Source: Amycolatopsis nivea
GTDB taxonomy: Bacteria; Actinomycetota; Actinomycetes; Mycobacteriales; Pseudonocardiaceae
NCBI RefSeq assembly: GCF_004522235.1
Contig: NZ_SDLT01000001.1
Span: 1 to 64,000, forward strand
Reading direction: 5' to 3'
Length of the DNA stretch: 64,000 nucleotides
Below are positions 27,375-35,312 of this stretch, piece after piece. Position 1 is the stretch's first letter. Each line of letters opens with the position of its first letter. Below the pieces are notes generated by a model, which was not told where the DNA came from, searched no databases, and saw only the letters and a list, made by a program, of their open reading frames with translations. The translations under genes and the position numbers were made by a program.

Positions 27375-27665
27375 TCACCAGCTGTGTTTGATGGCGCCGG
27401 CTCCGCCGTCGCGTGCGGGATCGCTTTTATGCCGATCTTCCAGGCCGTCCACGCGGGCGCGGATGCGGTCCAACTGGTCGGTCAGCTCGGGGAGTTCTTC
27501 GGCGACGTAGGAGAGCAGCCGTTCGAGGTGGCGCAGCGTCGCGCGGACCTCGTCGAGTGCGGTGGCGATCCGCGGGACTGTTTCGGCCGCTTCCAGCACT
27601 GACGCGAACAGTCGGCGGATCAGGTGCACGGTGACTCGGGGTCCGGCCAGGACGGCTGAGAACAC
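27375..27665 (-). CDS. Small coiled-coil protein of unknown function
   Basis: 96 residues. After a short hydrophobic start (VFSAVLAGPRVTVHLI) the middle is a predicted amphipathic helix or coiled coil with regular leucines (RATLRHLERLLSYVAEELPE to LDRIRARVDGLEDRH). The tail is Gly-rich. GAGGAGGGG three bases before the GTG is a strong ribosome site, supporting a real gene. It lies between convergent genes and upstream of the YibE/F gene on the same strand. Confidence 0.65.
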   Translation of the reverse strand: MFSAVLAGPRVTVHLIRRLFASVLEAAETVPRIATALDEVRATLRHLERLLSYVAEELPELTDQLDRIRARVDGLEDRHKSDPARDGGAGAIKHSW

Positions 27666-27745
27666 AGCCCCTCCTCGGGTGCGGGGTCGCGGTCTTCGTA
27701 CCTCATCCGCGACGCCCGCGCCCGGCCGGGTCAGTCCCCGTGTGG

Positions 27746-29719
27746 CTAGTGTGATTCAGCGGGTTTGGTGGTGCTGATGAGGTGCTCCACGGGCTCGCGG
27801 GCGGCGATCAAGGCGGCCAGGACCGTCGTCACCGGCACGGCCGCGACGATGCCGACCGAACCGGCCAGCGTCCGGATGATCTCCGCGGCGATGTCCTCGC
27901 TGCCGAGCAGCGCGCCGAGGCCGACGCCGGAGATCGCGGAGTACAGCATCACCGGCAGCGCGGCCCCGGCGTAGGCCATCACCAGCGTGTTCACCGCGGA
28001 GCCGACGTGGTCGCGGCCGATCCGCAGGCCCGAGCTGTACAGCTCGCGCCAGCTGAGCGATGGGTTCGCGCGGCGCAGTTCCCAGACCGCGCTGGTCTGG
28101 GTGATCGTCACGTCGTCGAGCACGCCCAGCGCGCCGATCACGATTCCGGCCAGCAGCAGGCCCCGCGCGTCGATGCCGTGGCCGAGCGAGGCGATCAGCG
28201 TCGTGGTGCTGTCGTCGAGGCCGGTGAGCGACGCGGCGGCGGAGAAGATCGCCGACAGGATGCCGATCAGCGCGAGGCTGACCAAGGTGCCCAGCACGGC
28301 GACCGAGGTTCTCGCGGACAGGCCGTGCGTCAGGTACAGCGCGAGGAACATGATCGCGCCCGCCCCGGCGATCGCCACCACCAGCGGGTTTTCCCCGGCG
28401 AGGATCGAGGGCAGCACGAACAGCACGATCACGACGAAGCTCAGCACCAGTGCGACCAGCGCGGCCAGCCCCTGCCAGCGGCCGAGCACGAGCACGGCGA
28501 CCGCGAACAGCGCGGCGAGCAGGACCAGCGGCGTGCCGCGCTGGAAATCGACGAGCGTGAACGACTGCGGATCGAGCGGATTGCCGCCGTTGTAGGCGAG
28601 CACGACCTTGTCGCCCGCGGAGAACCGCGGCGTGCTCGGCTCGATCGGGACGGTCAGCCGCACCGGTTTCCCCGCCGCCGGGCCGTCGGACATCTGCAGG
28701 TCGACGGTGAGGCACGGTTTCGTGTCCGGGTCCGGCTGCGAGCCGACCTGGACCTGGCCGGGCTGCAGGCACGGGCCGGACGTCGCGGTCGTGATCGCCG
28801 CCTGGACCGGCGTGCCTTGCGGCACCGCGCTCTTCGGCAGCGAACTGCCCCACGGGTACAGGATGATCATGCCGACGACGGTCGCCAGCGCCAGCGGGGC
28901 GAGAAGCCAGATCAGGAGTTTGCGGACCCGCTGCGACGCCGGGGCGGCCGGGCCGTGGCCGTGTCCATGACCGTGGCCGTGCCCGGCGGGCGGCGGGATT
29001 TCCTTGGCCGGAGCGGGATCGGGACTGTCCTTTTCGGACTGCGGCGGCCGGGCCGGGGGACGGCGGCGGGTGCCGGGCGGCGGGGTGTCGCCGGGGCGGC
29101 GGGGCAGGCGCAGTTCGCCGGATTGGGCGCCGCTGCGGGCATCGGCCGAGCGCGGGGAGCCTGGTTGCGCGGAGCGCGCGGCGCCGGGTTGGGCGGGTCG
29201 TGGCGCGGCGGCGCGCGGGCGGCGGGGTTCGCCGGGCCGTTCGGCTCGCCGTCCCGGTTCGCCGGTGCGCCCGGGATTGCCTGATCGCTCAACGGCTTGG
29301 CCAGACTCCGCCGATCGCGCGGGATTGCGCTCGACGGGCCGCCCAGGCTCACCCGGTCGGCCGGGTTCTGCCGATCGCTCAACGGCTCGGCCGGACTCCG
29401 CCGATCGTTCGGGATTGCGCTCGGGCCGCCCGGGTTCCGCCGATCGCTCGGGGCCGCCGGAGCGCTCCACCGGCCATCCGGGATCGCCGGTGCGGTCAGG
29501 ATTCCCGGGTCGTCCGGGCTCAGCCGCTCGTCCGGGGCGCTCGGCCGGTCGCCCGGGGTCGGCTCGGCGCACCCGGCGCGGCCCCTCCGGCCGGGCGCGC
29601 GGCGGAGCGGCGGGTGGCACGGCGGAGGACGGGGACGCGGGTTCGCCCGGCACTCGCGGCAGCGGGCCGGTGTCGTCGGGGTCCTGGTCGGGGTAGTCGT
29701 GCGGTGCCACGGCGGACAT
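27746..29719 (-). CDS. YibE/F-family membrane protein with long disordered N-terminus
   Basis: 657 residues. The C-terminal 350 are YibE/F-like: one helix (LLIWLLAPLALATVVGMII), an extracytoplasmic beta domain with two Cys, then seven or so helices including LYLTHGLSARTSVAVLGT, GALGVLDDVTITQTSA and the final repeat. The N-terminal 270 are predicted disordered: degenerate repeats of RSAEPGRPxER type, proline/arginine-rich, ending in a Gly-His run of six His. YibE/F proteins are of unknown, possibly permease, function. ATG 29719 is the only plausible start upstream of the first helix with this composition. Confidence 0.8.
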   Translation of the reverse strand: MSAVAPHDYPDQDPDDTGPLPRVPGEPASPSSAVPPAAPPRARPEGPRRVRRADPGRPAERPGRAAEPGRPGNPDRTGDPGWPVERSGGPERSAEPGRPERNPERSAESGRAVERSAEPGRPGEPGRPVERNPARSAESGQAVERSGNPGRTGEPGRRAERPGEPRRPRAAAPRPAQPGAARSAQPGSPRSADARSGAQSGELRLPRRPGDTPPPGTRRRPPARPPQSEKDSPDPAPAKEIPPPAGHGHGHGHGHGPAAPASQRVRKLLIWLLAPLALATVVGMIILYPWGSSLPKSAVPQGTPVQAAITTATSGPCLQPGQVQVGSQPDPDTKPCLTVDLQMSDGPAAGKPVRLTVPIEPSTPRFSAGDKVVLAYNGGNPLDPQSFTLVDFQRGTPLVLLAALFAVAVLVLGRWQGLAALVALVLSFVVIVLFVLPSILAGENPLVVAIAGAGAIMFLALYLTHGLSARTSVAVLGTLVSLALIGILSAIFSAAASLTGLDDSTTTLIASLGHGIDARGLLLAGIVIGALGVLDDVTITQTSAVWELRRANPSLSWRELYSSGLRIGRDHVGSAVNTLVMAYAGAALPVMLYSAISGVGLGALLGSEDIAAEIIRTLAGSVGIVAAVPVTTVLAALIAAREPVEHLISTTKPAESH

Positions 29720-29778
29720 CCTGCCCTCCCGGCCCGCGGTTCACCCGTACCGGGTGGGGGAGGAAGCGGGCGTTTCGT

Positions 29779-30756
29779 TCAGGCGTGCGCAGAACGCAGG
29801 TGCACGCGCCGGTAGGCCGAGGGCGGGGTGTCGAAGTGGTCCAGGAACGCTTGCCGGAGCGTCTCCGTGGAACCGAAACCGCAGCGTCGCGCGATCGCGG
29901 CGAGCGGGAGGTCGGTGCCGGACAGCAGGCGGGCGGCGTGTTCCGCGCGCACGGTTCGCACGTATTTCCCCGGCGTGGTGCCGAGATGGGCGTCGAACAG
30001 CCGGGTCAGCTGGCGGGTGCTGATGCCGGCCTGGTTCGCGAGCGCGTGGGTGCCGAGGTCGTCGGCGAGGTGTTCGGCGACGTACGCGGTGAGGTCGCGG
30101 ACCTGCCGGTGCTCCGGCGGCGGACCGGCGAGGAACATGCTCACCTGCGCCTGGTTTCCGGGCCGCTGCAGGTACGTGACCAGCGATCGGGCGGTCTCGC
30201 GGGCGAGGGTCGGGCCGTGGTCCTCCTCGACGAACGCGAGGGTGAGGTCGAGCCCGCTGGTGACGCCCGCGGAGGTGTAGACGTCGCCGTGCCGCACGAA
30301 AAGCGGCACCGGGTCCACGGTCACCGACGGGTACTGCTCGGCGAGCCGCGACGCGTGCGACCAGTGCGTGGTGGCGCGCCGGCCGCTCAGCAGCCCGGCG
30401 GCGGCGAGCACGGTCGCCCCGGTGCAGACCGACGCCGTGCGCTTGCTCTGCTGCGAAAGCCGTCGCACGTGGGCGAGCAGCCGCTCGTCCTTGGCGGCGG
30501 CGAGATGGCCCAGCCCGCCCGCGACGACGAATGTGTCGAGCGGGCCGCGGACCTGGTCGATCCGGATGTGCGGGGCGAGCGTGAGCCCGGACTGGCAGGC
30601 GAAGGGGAGCCCGTCGACGGTGGCGAGCCGGACCTCGTAGGGCCGGGCCGCGCCGAGCCGGGTGGCGGCGTCGAAAACGTCGGACACGCAGGCGATGTCG
30701 AGCAGTTCGGCGTCGGGGTACCCGAGGATCACGACCTGCCGGGCGGTACTCGGCAT
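29779..30756 (-). CDS. GlxA-type AraC family regulator (DJ-1/PfpI plus HTH)
   Basis: 325 residues: an N-terminal DJ-1/PfpI domain (VVILGYPDAELLDIACVSDVF; nucleophile-elbow-like ASVCTGATVLAA) and a C-terminal AraC double helix-turn-helix (LANQAGISTRQLTRLFDAHL, then IARRCGFGSTETLRQAF). Such regulators usually control adjacent metabolic genes. It diverges from a stand-alone DJ-1/PfpI gene 98 bases away, its probable target. Confidence 0.9.
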   Translation of the reverse strand: MPSTARQVVILGYPDAELLDIACVSDVFDAATRLGAARPYEVRLATVDGLPFACQSGLTLAPHIRIDQVRGPLDTFVVAGGLGHLAAAKDERLLAHVRRLSQQSKRTASVCTGATVLAAAGLLSGRRATTHWSHASRLAEQYPSVTVDPVPLFVRHGDVYTSAGVTSGLDLTLAFVEEDHGPTLARETARSLVTYLQRPGNQAQVSMFLAGPPPEHRQVRDLTAYVAEHLADDLGTHALANQAGISTRQLTRLFDAHLGTTPGKYVRTVRAEHAARLLSGTDLPLAAIARRCGFGSTETLRQAFLDHFDTPPSAYRRVHLRSAHA

Positions 30757-30854
30757 GGCCGCACCGTAGCAGCTCGCCCGGCCGGATCAACCGGCTTCGC
30801 AGGATTCCGGACACGCGTGTCCCGCGACGCCCGCGGGCTCGGGAGGGTGGCGGC

Positions 30855-31553
30855 ATGAGCCAGAAAACCTTCGCGTTCGTCGTCTACCCCGGCCTGACGC
30901 CGCTCGACCTGGTGGGACCGCTGCAGGTGATCGCCGGCTACGCGGCGGCCGACCCTTCGGTCCGCGTGGCGGTCGTGGGCGAAACCCTGGAACCCACCGG
31001 CACCGACACGCCGTTGCGGATCGCGCCGAGCCACACCTTCGACCAGGTTCCGGACCCGTCGTGGGTGCTGGTCCCCGGCGGCGGCGCGCCGACACTGCGC
31101 GCGCTCGGCGACGAGAAGCTCATCGGCTATCTCCGCCGCGCCGCGACCTCCGCCGAGCTGATGACCTCCGTGTGCACCGGTTCGCTGCTGCTGGGCCAAG
31201 CTGGGCTGCTCGAAGGCCGCGAGGCGACCACGCATTGGACGTTCCTGGAGACTCTGCGCGCGTTCGGCGCCACGCCGGTCCGGCAGCGCTGGGCGGACAC
31301 CGGTTCGGTGATCACCGCCGCCGGCGTGTCGGCGGGCATCGACCTGGCGTTGCACCTGGTGGAGCGGATGCGCGGAGCGGACACTGCGCGGCTCGTCCAG
31401 TTCGGCATCGAATACGACCCGCAGCCGCCGCTCGGGCCGCTCGACTGGTCGCTCGCGCCGCGCGAGCAAATGCGGCCGTTCGTCGACCACTCGGTCCGGG
31501 AGGGTCTCGCCGGTCAGCCGGAGCTGCGGGACAAGCTGCTGGCGCAGCAGTGA
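30855..31553 (+). CDS. DJ-1/PfpI family protein, isonitrile hydratase-like
   Basis: 232 residues with VVYPGLTPLDLVGPLQVI, the nucleophile cysteine in TSVCTGSLLLGQAG and AGVSAGIDLALHLVERM, the pattern of isonitrile hydratase (InhA of Pseudomonas) relatives. Isonitrile to N-formamide conversion is the family's known reaction, but many members are uncharacterised. It is divergent from the GlxA-type regulator, which shares the same fold. A small hairpin (31568-31585) follows. Confidence 0.8.
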   Translation: MSQKTFAFVVYPGLTPLDLVGPLQVIAGYAAADPSVRVAVVGETLEPTGTDTPLRIAPSHTFDQVPDPSWVLVPGGGAPTLRALGDEKLIGYLRRAATSAELMTSVCTGSLLLGQAGLLEGREATTHWTFLETLRAFGATPVRQRWADTGSVITAAGVSAGIDLALHLVERMRGADTARLVQFGIEYDPQPPLGPLDWSLAPREQMRPFVDHSVREGLAGQPELRDKLLAQQ

Positions 31554-31567
31554 CGTTCCGGTGAATT

Positions 31568-31585
31568 GCCCCACCCACCTGGGGC
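31568..31585 (+). terminator. Small hairpin after the DJ-1 gene
   Basis: GCCCCA-CCCACC-TGGGGC, 15 bases after the stop codon, without a T-run. A weak terminator is possible. Confidence 0.4.
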
Positions 31586-31628
31586 AGCACGGTTTGCCCG
31601 GGCCGCGCGGACGCGTACCGTTCCGCCA

Positions 31629-31973
31629 ATGGGTGCTCGCGGGGCTGCCGGTCTGACCGTCTTCACCAGCCGGAGGGACGGGGACATCGTGCTGGTCACG
31701 GCGGCGGGGGAGATCGACATCGCATCGGTGGGGCAGTTCCGCTCCGCGCTCTCGGCCGCCTCCGGGGCAGGCGGCAAACTGGTGGTGGACCTGTCGCGGG
31801 TCGGCTATCTCAGCTGTGCCGGGCTGCGCGCGCTCGAAGAGACGAGCCGCGCCCGGCCCGCGCTTTCGATCGTGGCGACCGGACCGCTCGTGCTGCGCGC
31901 TTTCGCCGTCTCCGGGATCGAGGCCCCGGTGCGCAGCGGCCTGCGCGAGGCGTGCGCCGCCGCGGGGGCGTGA
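31629..31973 (+). CDS. STAS-domain anti-sigma factor antagonist with Cys at the phospho-site
   Basis: 114 residues forming one STAS domain: VLVTAAGEIDIASVGQFRSA and VVDLSRVGYLSCAGLRALEE. In SpoIIAA-type antagonists the phosphorylated serine lies in DSSGL; here the aligned segment is SCAGL, so the target Ser is Cys and the preceding Asp is Ser. It may bind a partner without being switched by an RsbW-type kinase. No anti-sigma factor is adjacent. The ATG lacks a clear Shine-Dalgarno. Confidence 0.8.
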   Translation: MGARGAAGLTVFTSRRDGDIVLVTAAGEIDIASVGQFRSALSAASGAGGKLVVDLSRVGYLSCAGLRALEETSRARPALSIVATGPLVLRAFAVSGIEAPVRSGLREACAAAGA

Positions 31974-32034
31974 ATCCCCGGCCGGAATCTGGGTACCCGT
32001 GGGGTGAAACCGAGATCTGCTGAGGTGATCCCAG

Positions 32035-32403
32035 ATGTCCACCAGCACGATGTCCGGCAAGACCGCGGTCTCCGGGGGCGCAGCGGGCCTCGCTGTGCTG
32101 GCCGGGCTGTACCTGATCGCCGCGCCGTGGCTGCTGCGCTTCGGCGGGGCGGCCGAACTCGCGGTGAGCAACACGGTCGCCGGGCTGGCGATCGTCGTTT
32201 TCGCTGCCATGCGGGCGCGGGATTCCGGCGCGCAGGCGCTGACCTGGGTGCTGCCAGTGCTCGGGGCGTGGGCCGCGGTGTCTCCGTTTCTGCTTCGCTA
32301 CGGCGACGAGACGCTGCCGTCGACCGGAGCGGTGATCGGCAACGTGATCGCCGGAGTCCTCGTGGCGGCCGGCGGCGCGGCGTTGCTGCTGCGCCGCCGC
32401 TGA
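32035..32403 (+). CDS. SPW-repeat membrane protein
   Basis: 122 residues with four hydrophobic helices arranged as two SPW-type halves: GLYLIAAPWLLRFGG and VLGAWAAVSPFLLRYG. The family is widespread in bacteria with no settled function. GAGGTGATCCC precedes the ATG. It stands alone after the STAS gene and ends 2 bases from the convergent AHSA1 gene. Confidence 0.75.
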   Translation: MSTSTMSGKTAVSGGAAGLAVLAGLYLIAAPWLLRFGGAAELAVSNTVAGLAIVVFAAMRARDSGAQALTWVLPVLGAWAAVSPFLLRYGDETLPSTGAVIGNVIAGVLVAAGGAALLLRRR

Positions 32404-32405
32404 CG

Positions 32406-33152
32406 TCAGCTGAGCGCGTCGGCGAGCCAGCGGCTCCAGACCGCGGTTTCGGCGGTCTCGTCGACGGCCGGCCGGAACAGGTGATGTCCGACCGCGACCG
32501 GCATGCCGAGCAGCGACCGTTCGTGGAACCGGTAGAGGGCGTCCTCGGTGCGGACTCCGGCGTAGTTCGGGGTCGAGTAGTCGAGGACGCCCTCGACCAC
32601 CTCGTCGCCGACGCTGAACTGGACCGGTTGCCCCGCTGAGGGTTCGGCGGGCAAACCCAGCGCCGCCAGCAGCTTCGGCCAGGCGTCGCGGCTCGCCGAC
32701 GAGGCCGGGCCGTCCGCGGTCACGTACGTCGCGAAGCGGCCGGGGAAGTGCGCCAGCAGTTCGGCGAGCGTGTGCAGGTACATCTCCCAGCCGACGGCGA
32801 AGGACTCGTGGTACTCGTCGTCCCAGCCGTCCTGGACGAACCCGCGGTGCACGAATCGGAGTACGGAAGTGCCGTCTTCGGCCGCTTCCACGAGGAACTC
32901 CATCGCGTCGAACGTGCCGTCCTCGGCGGCTTCGCCCCGGTAGGCGAACCTGCGCGGGGGATCCCACGCGGTGATCTCCGCCTCGGTGCGCATTTCGCCG
33001 AGGCTGAACCGGATCCGCTTCGCCGCGGCGTCGACCTCGTGGCGGCCCATGAACCACGAGTCGATGCCCGGCCCGGTCGCGACGGCCTCCCACACGGCCT
33101 CGGGCTCCGCGGGCAGCTGAACCTCTTTGCGCACCTCGAACTCGCGTGGCAT
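32406..33152 (-). CDS. SRPBCC/AHSA1-domain protein
   Basis: 248 residues. The N-terminal 140 are an AHSA1 START-like domain (VRKEVQLPAEPEAVWEAVATGPGIDSWFMG, EFLVEAAEDGTSVLRFVHRGF, WEMYLHTLAELLAHFPGRF). The C-terminal 100 repeat part of the fold (SVGDEVVEGVLDYSTPNYAG). These domains bind hydrophobic ligands. Genes of this type are often paired with an ArsR regulator; none is adjacent here, although a strong palindrome lies 40 bases upstream. Confidence 0.8.
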   Translation of the reverse strand: MPREFEVRKEVQLPAEPEAVWEAVATGPGIDSWFMGRHEVDAAAKRIRFSLGEMRTEAEITAWDPPRRFAYRGEAAEDGTFDAMEFLVEAAEDGTSVLRFVHRGFVQDGWDDEYHESFAVGWEMYLHTLAELLAHFPGRFATYVTADGPASSASRDAWPKLLAALGLPAEPSAGQPVQFSVGDEVVEGVLDYSTPNYAGVRTEDALYRFHERSLLGMPVAVGHHLFRPAVDETAETAVWSRWLADALS

Positions 33153-33191
33153 CTGCGGCGTCCCTCCTCGTGGTCGTCCCGATCACCGTGC

Positions 33192-33215
33192 CATTGACAA
33201 CAATACCTGTCAATG
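33192..33215. promoter_or_regulatory. 24-bp palindromic operator between AHSA1 gene and poxB
   Basis: CATTGACA and TGTCAATG flank an 8-base spacer, in the divergent promoter region. TTGACA, a consensus -35 hexamer, appears on both strands inside it, so a bound repressor would block transcription of both the AHSA1 gene and poxB. ArsR-type operators look similar. Confidence 0.6.
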
Positions 33216-33278
33216 CGGTGGCGGTTCCCCTGATCGGTGCCAGACTGCGAAGGGACTCTCATGAAGGGACGCAGAAGC

Positions 33279-35027
33279 ATGGCGACGGTGGCCGACCAGT
33301 TGATCGACGTTCTGGTGCAATCCGGGGTGCGCCGGATCTACGGGGTGGTGGGCGACAGCCTCAACCCGGTGGTGGACGCGGTGCGCCGCACCGGGGGCTC
33401 GGCGCGCGGCGGGATCGACTGGGTGCACGTGCGCAACGAGGAGGCCGGCGCGTTCGCCGCCGCGGCCGAGGCGCAGCTCACCGGGCGGCTCGCGGTGTGC
33501 GCGGGCAGCTGCGGGCCGGGCAACCTGCATCTGCTGCAAGGGGTTTACGACGCGCACCGCTCGGGCGCGCCGGTGCTCGCGCTCGCGTCGCACATTCCCT
33601 CCACGCAGATCGGGACCGGGTTCTTCCAGGAGACGCATCCGCAGCAGCTGTTCGCGGAGTGCTCGCACTACTGCGAGATGGTGAGCTCGCCGGAGCAGAT
33701 GCCGCGGCTGGCGCGGATCGCGGTGCAGAACGCGGTCGGGCGTCGCGGGGCTGCGGTGCTGGTGCTGCCTGGGGACGTATCGCACGAGCCCGCCGCACAC
33801 GCCACCGGGGAATCGGCTTCGCTGGGGAGCCCGCCTGCTGTGGTGCCTGCCGAGGCTGACATCGCCCGTCTCGCCGATCGGATCGATCGGGCCGAGAAGG
33901 TGATGATCATGGCGGGTGCTGGTTGTCGCAATGCGCACGACGAGGTGCTCGCGCTCGCGGAGGCGGTCGGGGCGCCGGTGGGGCATTCGTTGCGGGGCAA
34001 GGAGTTCGTGCAGTACTCGAATCCGTTCGACGTGGGGATGAGCGGGTTGCTCGGGTACGGGGCCTGCTACGAGGCGATGCACGAGGCTGATCTCGTGTTG
34101 CTGCTGGGCACGGACTTCCCGTACGACAACTTCCTGCCGCAGCGGAATACCGTGCAGGTGGACATCGATCCGGCGCGGATGGGGCGTCGGTCAGTGTTGG
34201 AGTTCGGGGTGCAGGGGGACGTCGGGGCGACTATCCGGGCGGTGCTTCCTCGGTTGCGCGAGCGCAGTGATCGGTCGTTCTTGCATGCCATGCTGCGCAA
34301 GCATGAGCGGGGGCTGCAGCGGGTGGTCGATGCCTACACCAATGAGGTGTCGAAGCACATTCCGTTGCATCCGGAGTATGTCGCCGACGTGCTGGATGAG
34401 GAAGCTGCTGAGGACGCGGTGTTCACTGTGGACACTGGGATGTGCAATGTGTGGGCGGCTCGCTACATCACGCCTAATGGTCGGCGGCGGATTCTCGGGT
34501 CGTTTGTGCACGGGAGCATGGCTAATGCGTTGCCGCATGCGATTGGGGCGCAGGCTGCGGATCCTGGGCGGCAGGTTGTCGCTATGTGCGGGGATGGTGG
34601 GCTGGCGATGTTGATGGGGGAGTTGTTGACGCTCAAGACGCATGGCTTGCCCGTTAAGGCTGTGGTGTTCAACAACTCTTCGCTCGGGATGGTGAAGCTG
34701 GAGATGCTCGTGGACGGGTTGCCGGAGTTCGGCACCGACCATGATCAGGTCGATTTCGCGGGGATTGCCCGGGCGGCCGGGTTGTATGCGCGGCGGGTGG
34801 AGAAGCCTGGCGAGGTTCGGGACGGGATCCGGGATATTCTGGCGCATGACGGGCCTGCGGTGCTGGATGTGGTTACGGATCCTAATGCGTTGTCTATTCC
34901 GCCTAATATTACTGCTGCGCAGGTTAAGGGGTTTGCGTTGGCGGCTAGTAAGACGGTGTTGAGTGGGGGAGTGGGGAAGATGCTGGAGTTGGCTAAGTCT
35001 AATTTGCGGAATATTCCTCGGATTTGA
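33279..35027 (+). CDS. poxB: Pyruvate dehydrogenase (quinone), PoxB type
   Basis: ThDP- and FAD-dependent peripheral membrane enzyme oxidising pyruvate to acetate and CO2 with electrons to quinone. The 582 residues align in order with E. coli PoxB as I recall it: GVVGDSLNPVVDAV, RNEEAGAFAA, CAGSCGPGNLHLL, HIPSTQIGTGFFQETHPQ, LRGKEFVQYSNPFDVGMSGL, GSFVHGSMANALPHAIGAQA, MCGDGGLAML (ThDP). The C-terminal segment keeps AKSN before a short amphipathic end. ATG 33279 matches the family N-terminus; ATG 33261 also has a good ribosome site. Codon use shifts strongly to G/T-ending in the last 750 bp. Confidence 0.93.
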   Translation: MATVADQLIDVLVQSGVRRIYGVVGDSLNPVVDAVRRTGGSARGGIDWVHVRNEEAGAFAAAAEAQLTGRLAVCAGSCGPGNLHLLQGVYDAHRSGAPVLALASHIPSTQIGTGFFQETHPQQLFAECSHYCEMVSSPEQMPRLARIAVQNAVGRRGAAVLVLPGDVSHEPAAHATGESASLGSPPAVVPAEADIARLADRIDRAEKVMIMAGAGCRNAHDEVLALAEAVGAPVGHSLRGKEFVQYSNPFDVGMSGLLGYGACYEAMHEADLVLLLGTDFPYDNFLPQRNTVQVDIDPARMGRRSVLEFGVQGDVGATIRAVLPRLRERSDRSFLHAMLRKHERGLQRVVDAYTNEVSKHIPLHPEYVADVLDEEAAEDAVFTVDTGMCNVWAARYITPNGRRRILGSFVHGSMANALPHAIGAQAADPGRQVVAMCGDGGLAMLMGELLTLKTHGLPVKAVVFNNSSLGMVKLEMLVDGLPEFGTDHDQVDFAGIARAAGLYARRVEKPGEVRDGIRDILAHDGPAVLDVVTDPNALSIPPNITAAQVKGFALAASKTVLSGGVGKMLELAKSNLRNIPRI

Positions 35028-35045
35028 GGGGTTGGTGCTGGGCGG

Positions 35046-35227
35046 CTCGTCGCCTGGCGGCGACATTGCGCACGGTGGTTGCGTGGGGCACCCCGAAGTT
35101 TGATTGTGCTGACGGTTCGGGGGTGCTTGTCAAGGCGGGAAAGATGCCTTGACAAGCACCCCCGAACCGCAGGGGAGCTTCGTATCGGGGTGCGGGGGAG
35201 GGCTGGGTGCCTCGCTCGTTGGGTGCA
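35046..35227 (-). repeat. 182-bp dispersed element, copy B
   Basis: Reverse complement of the element at 18076-18257, same length with scattered differences. The central hairpin is at 35114-35168, with identical 23-bp arms and the reversed loop GGGAAAGAT. It fills most of the gap between the convergent poxB and ABC genes (35028-35312), just before a GGAATT-core palindrome. Confidence 0.8.
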
Positions 35228-35246
35228 TCGGCTGCGGTTTAGGGCC

Positions 35247-35293
35247 GTGAGGGGAACCCTGAGGGAATTGGATTCCCTCAGGGTTCCCCTCAC
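35247..35293. repeat. Palindrome of the GGAATC-core family, terminator-like
   Basis: Arms GTGAGGGGAACCCTGAGGGAA and its complement pair over 21 bases with a 5-base loop (TTGGA). It lies between the converging poxB and ABC exporter genes, so it can end both transcripts. Confidence 0.8.
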
Positions 35294-35312
35294 GTACGTG
35301 GGTTTGCTTTTT

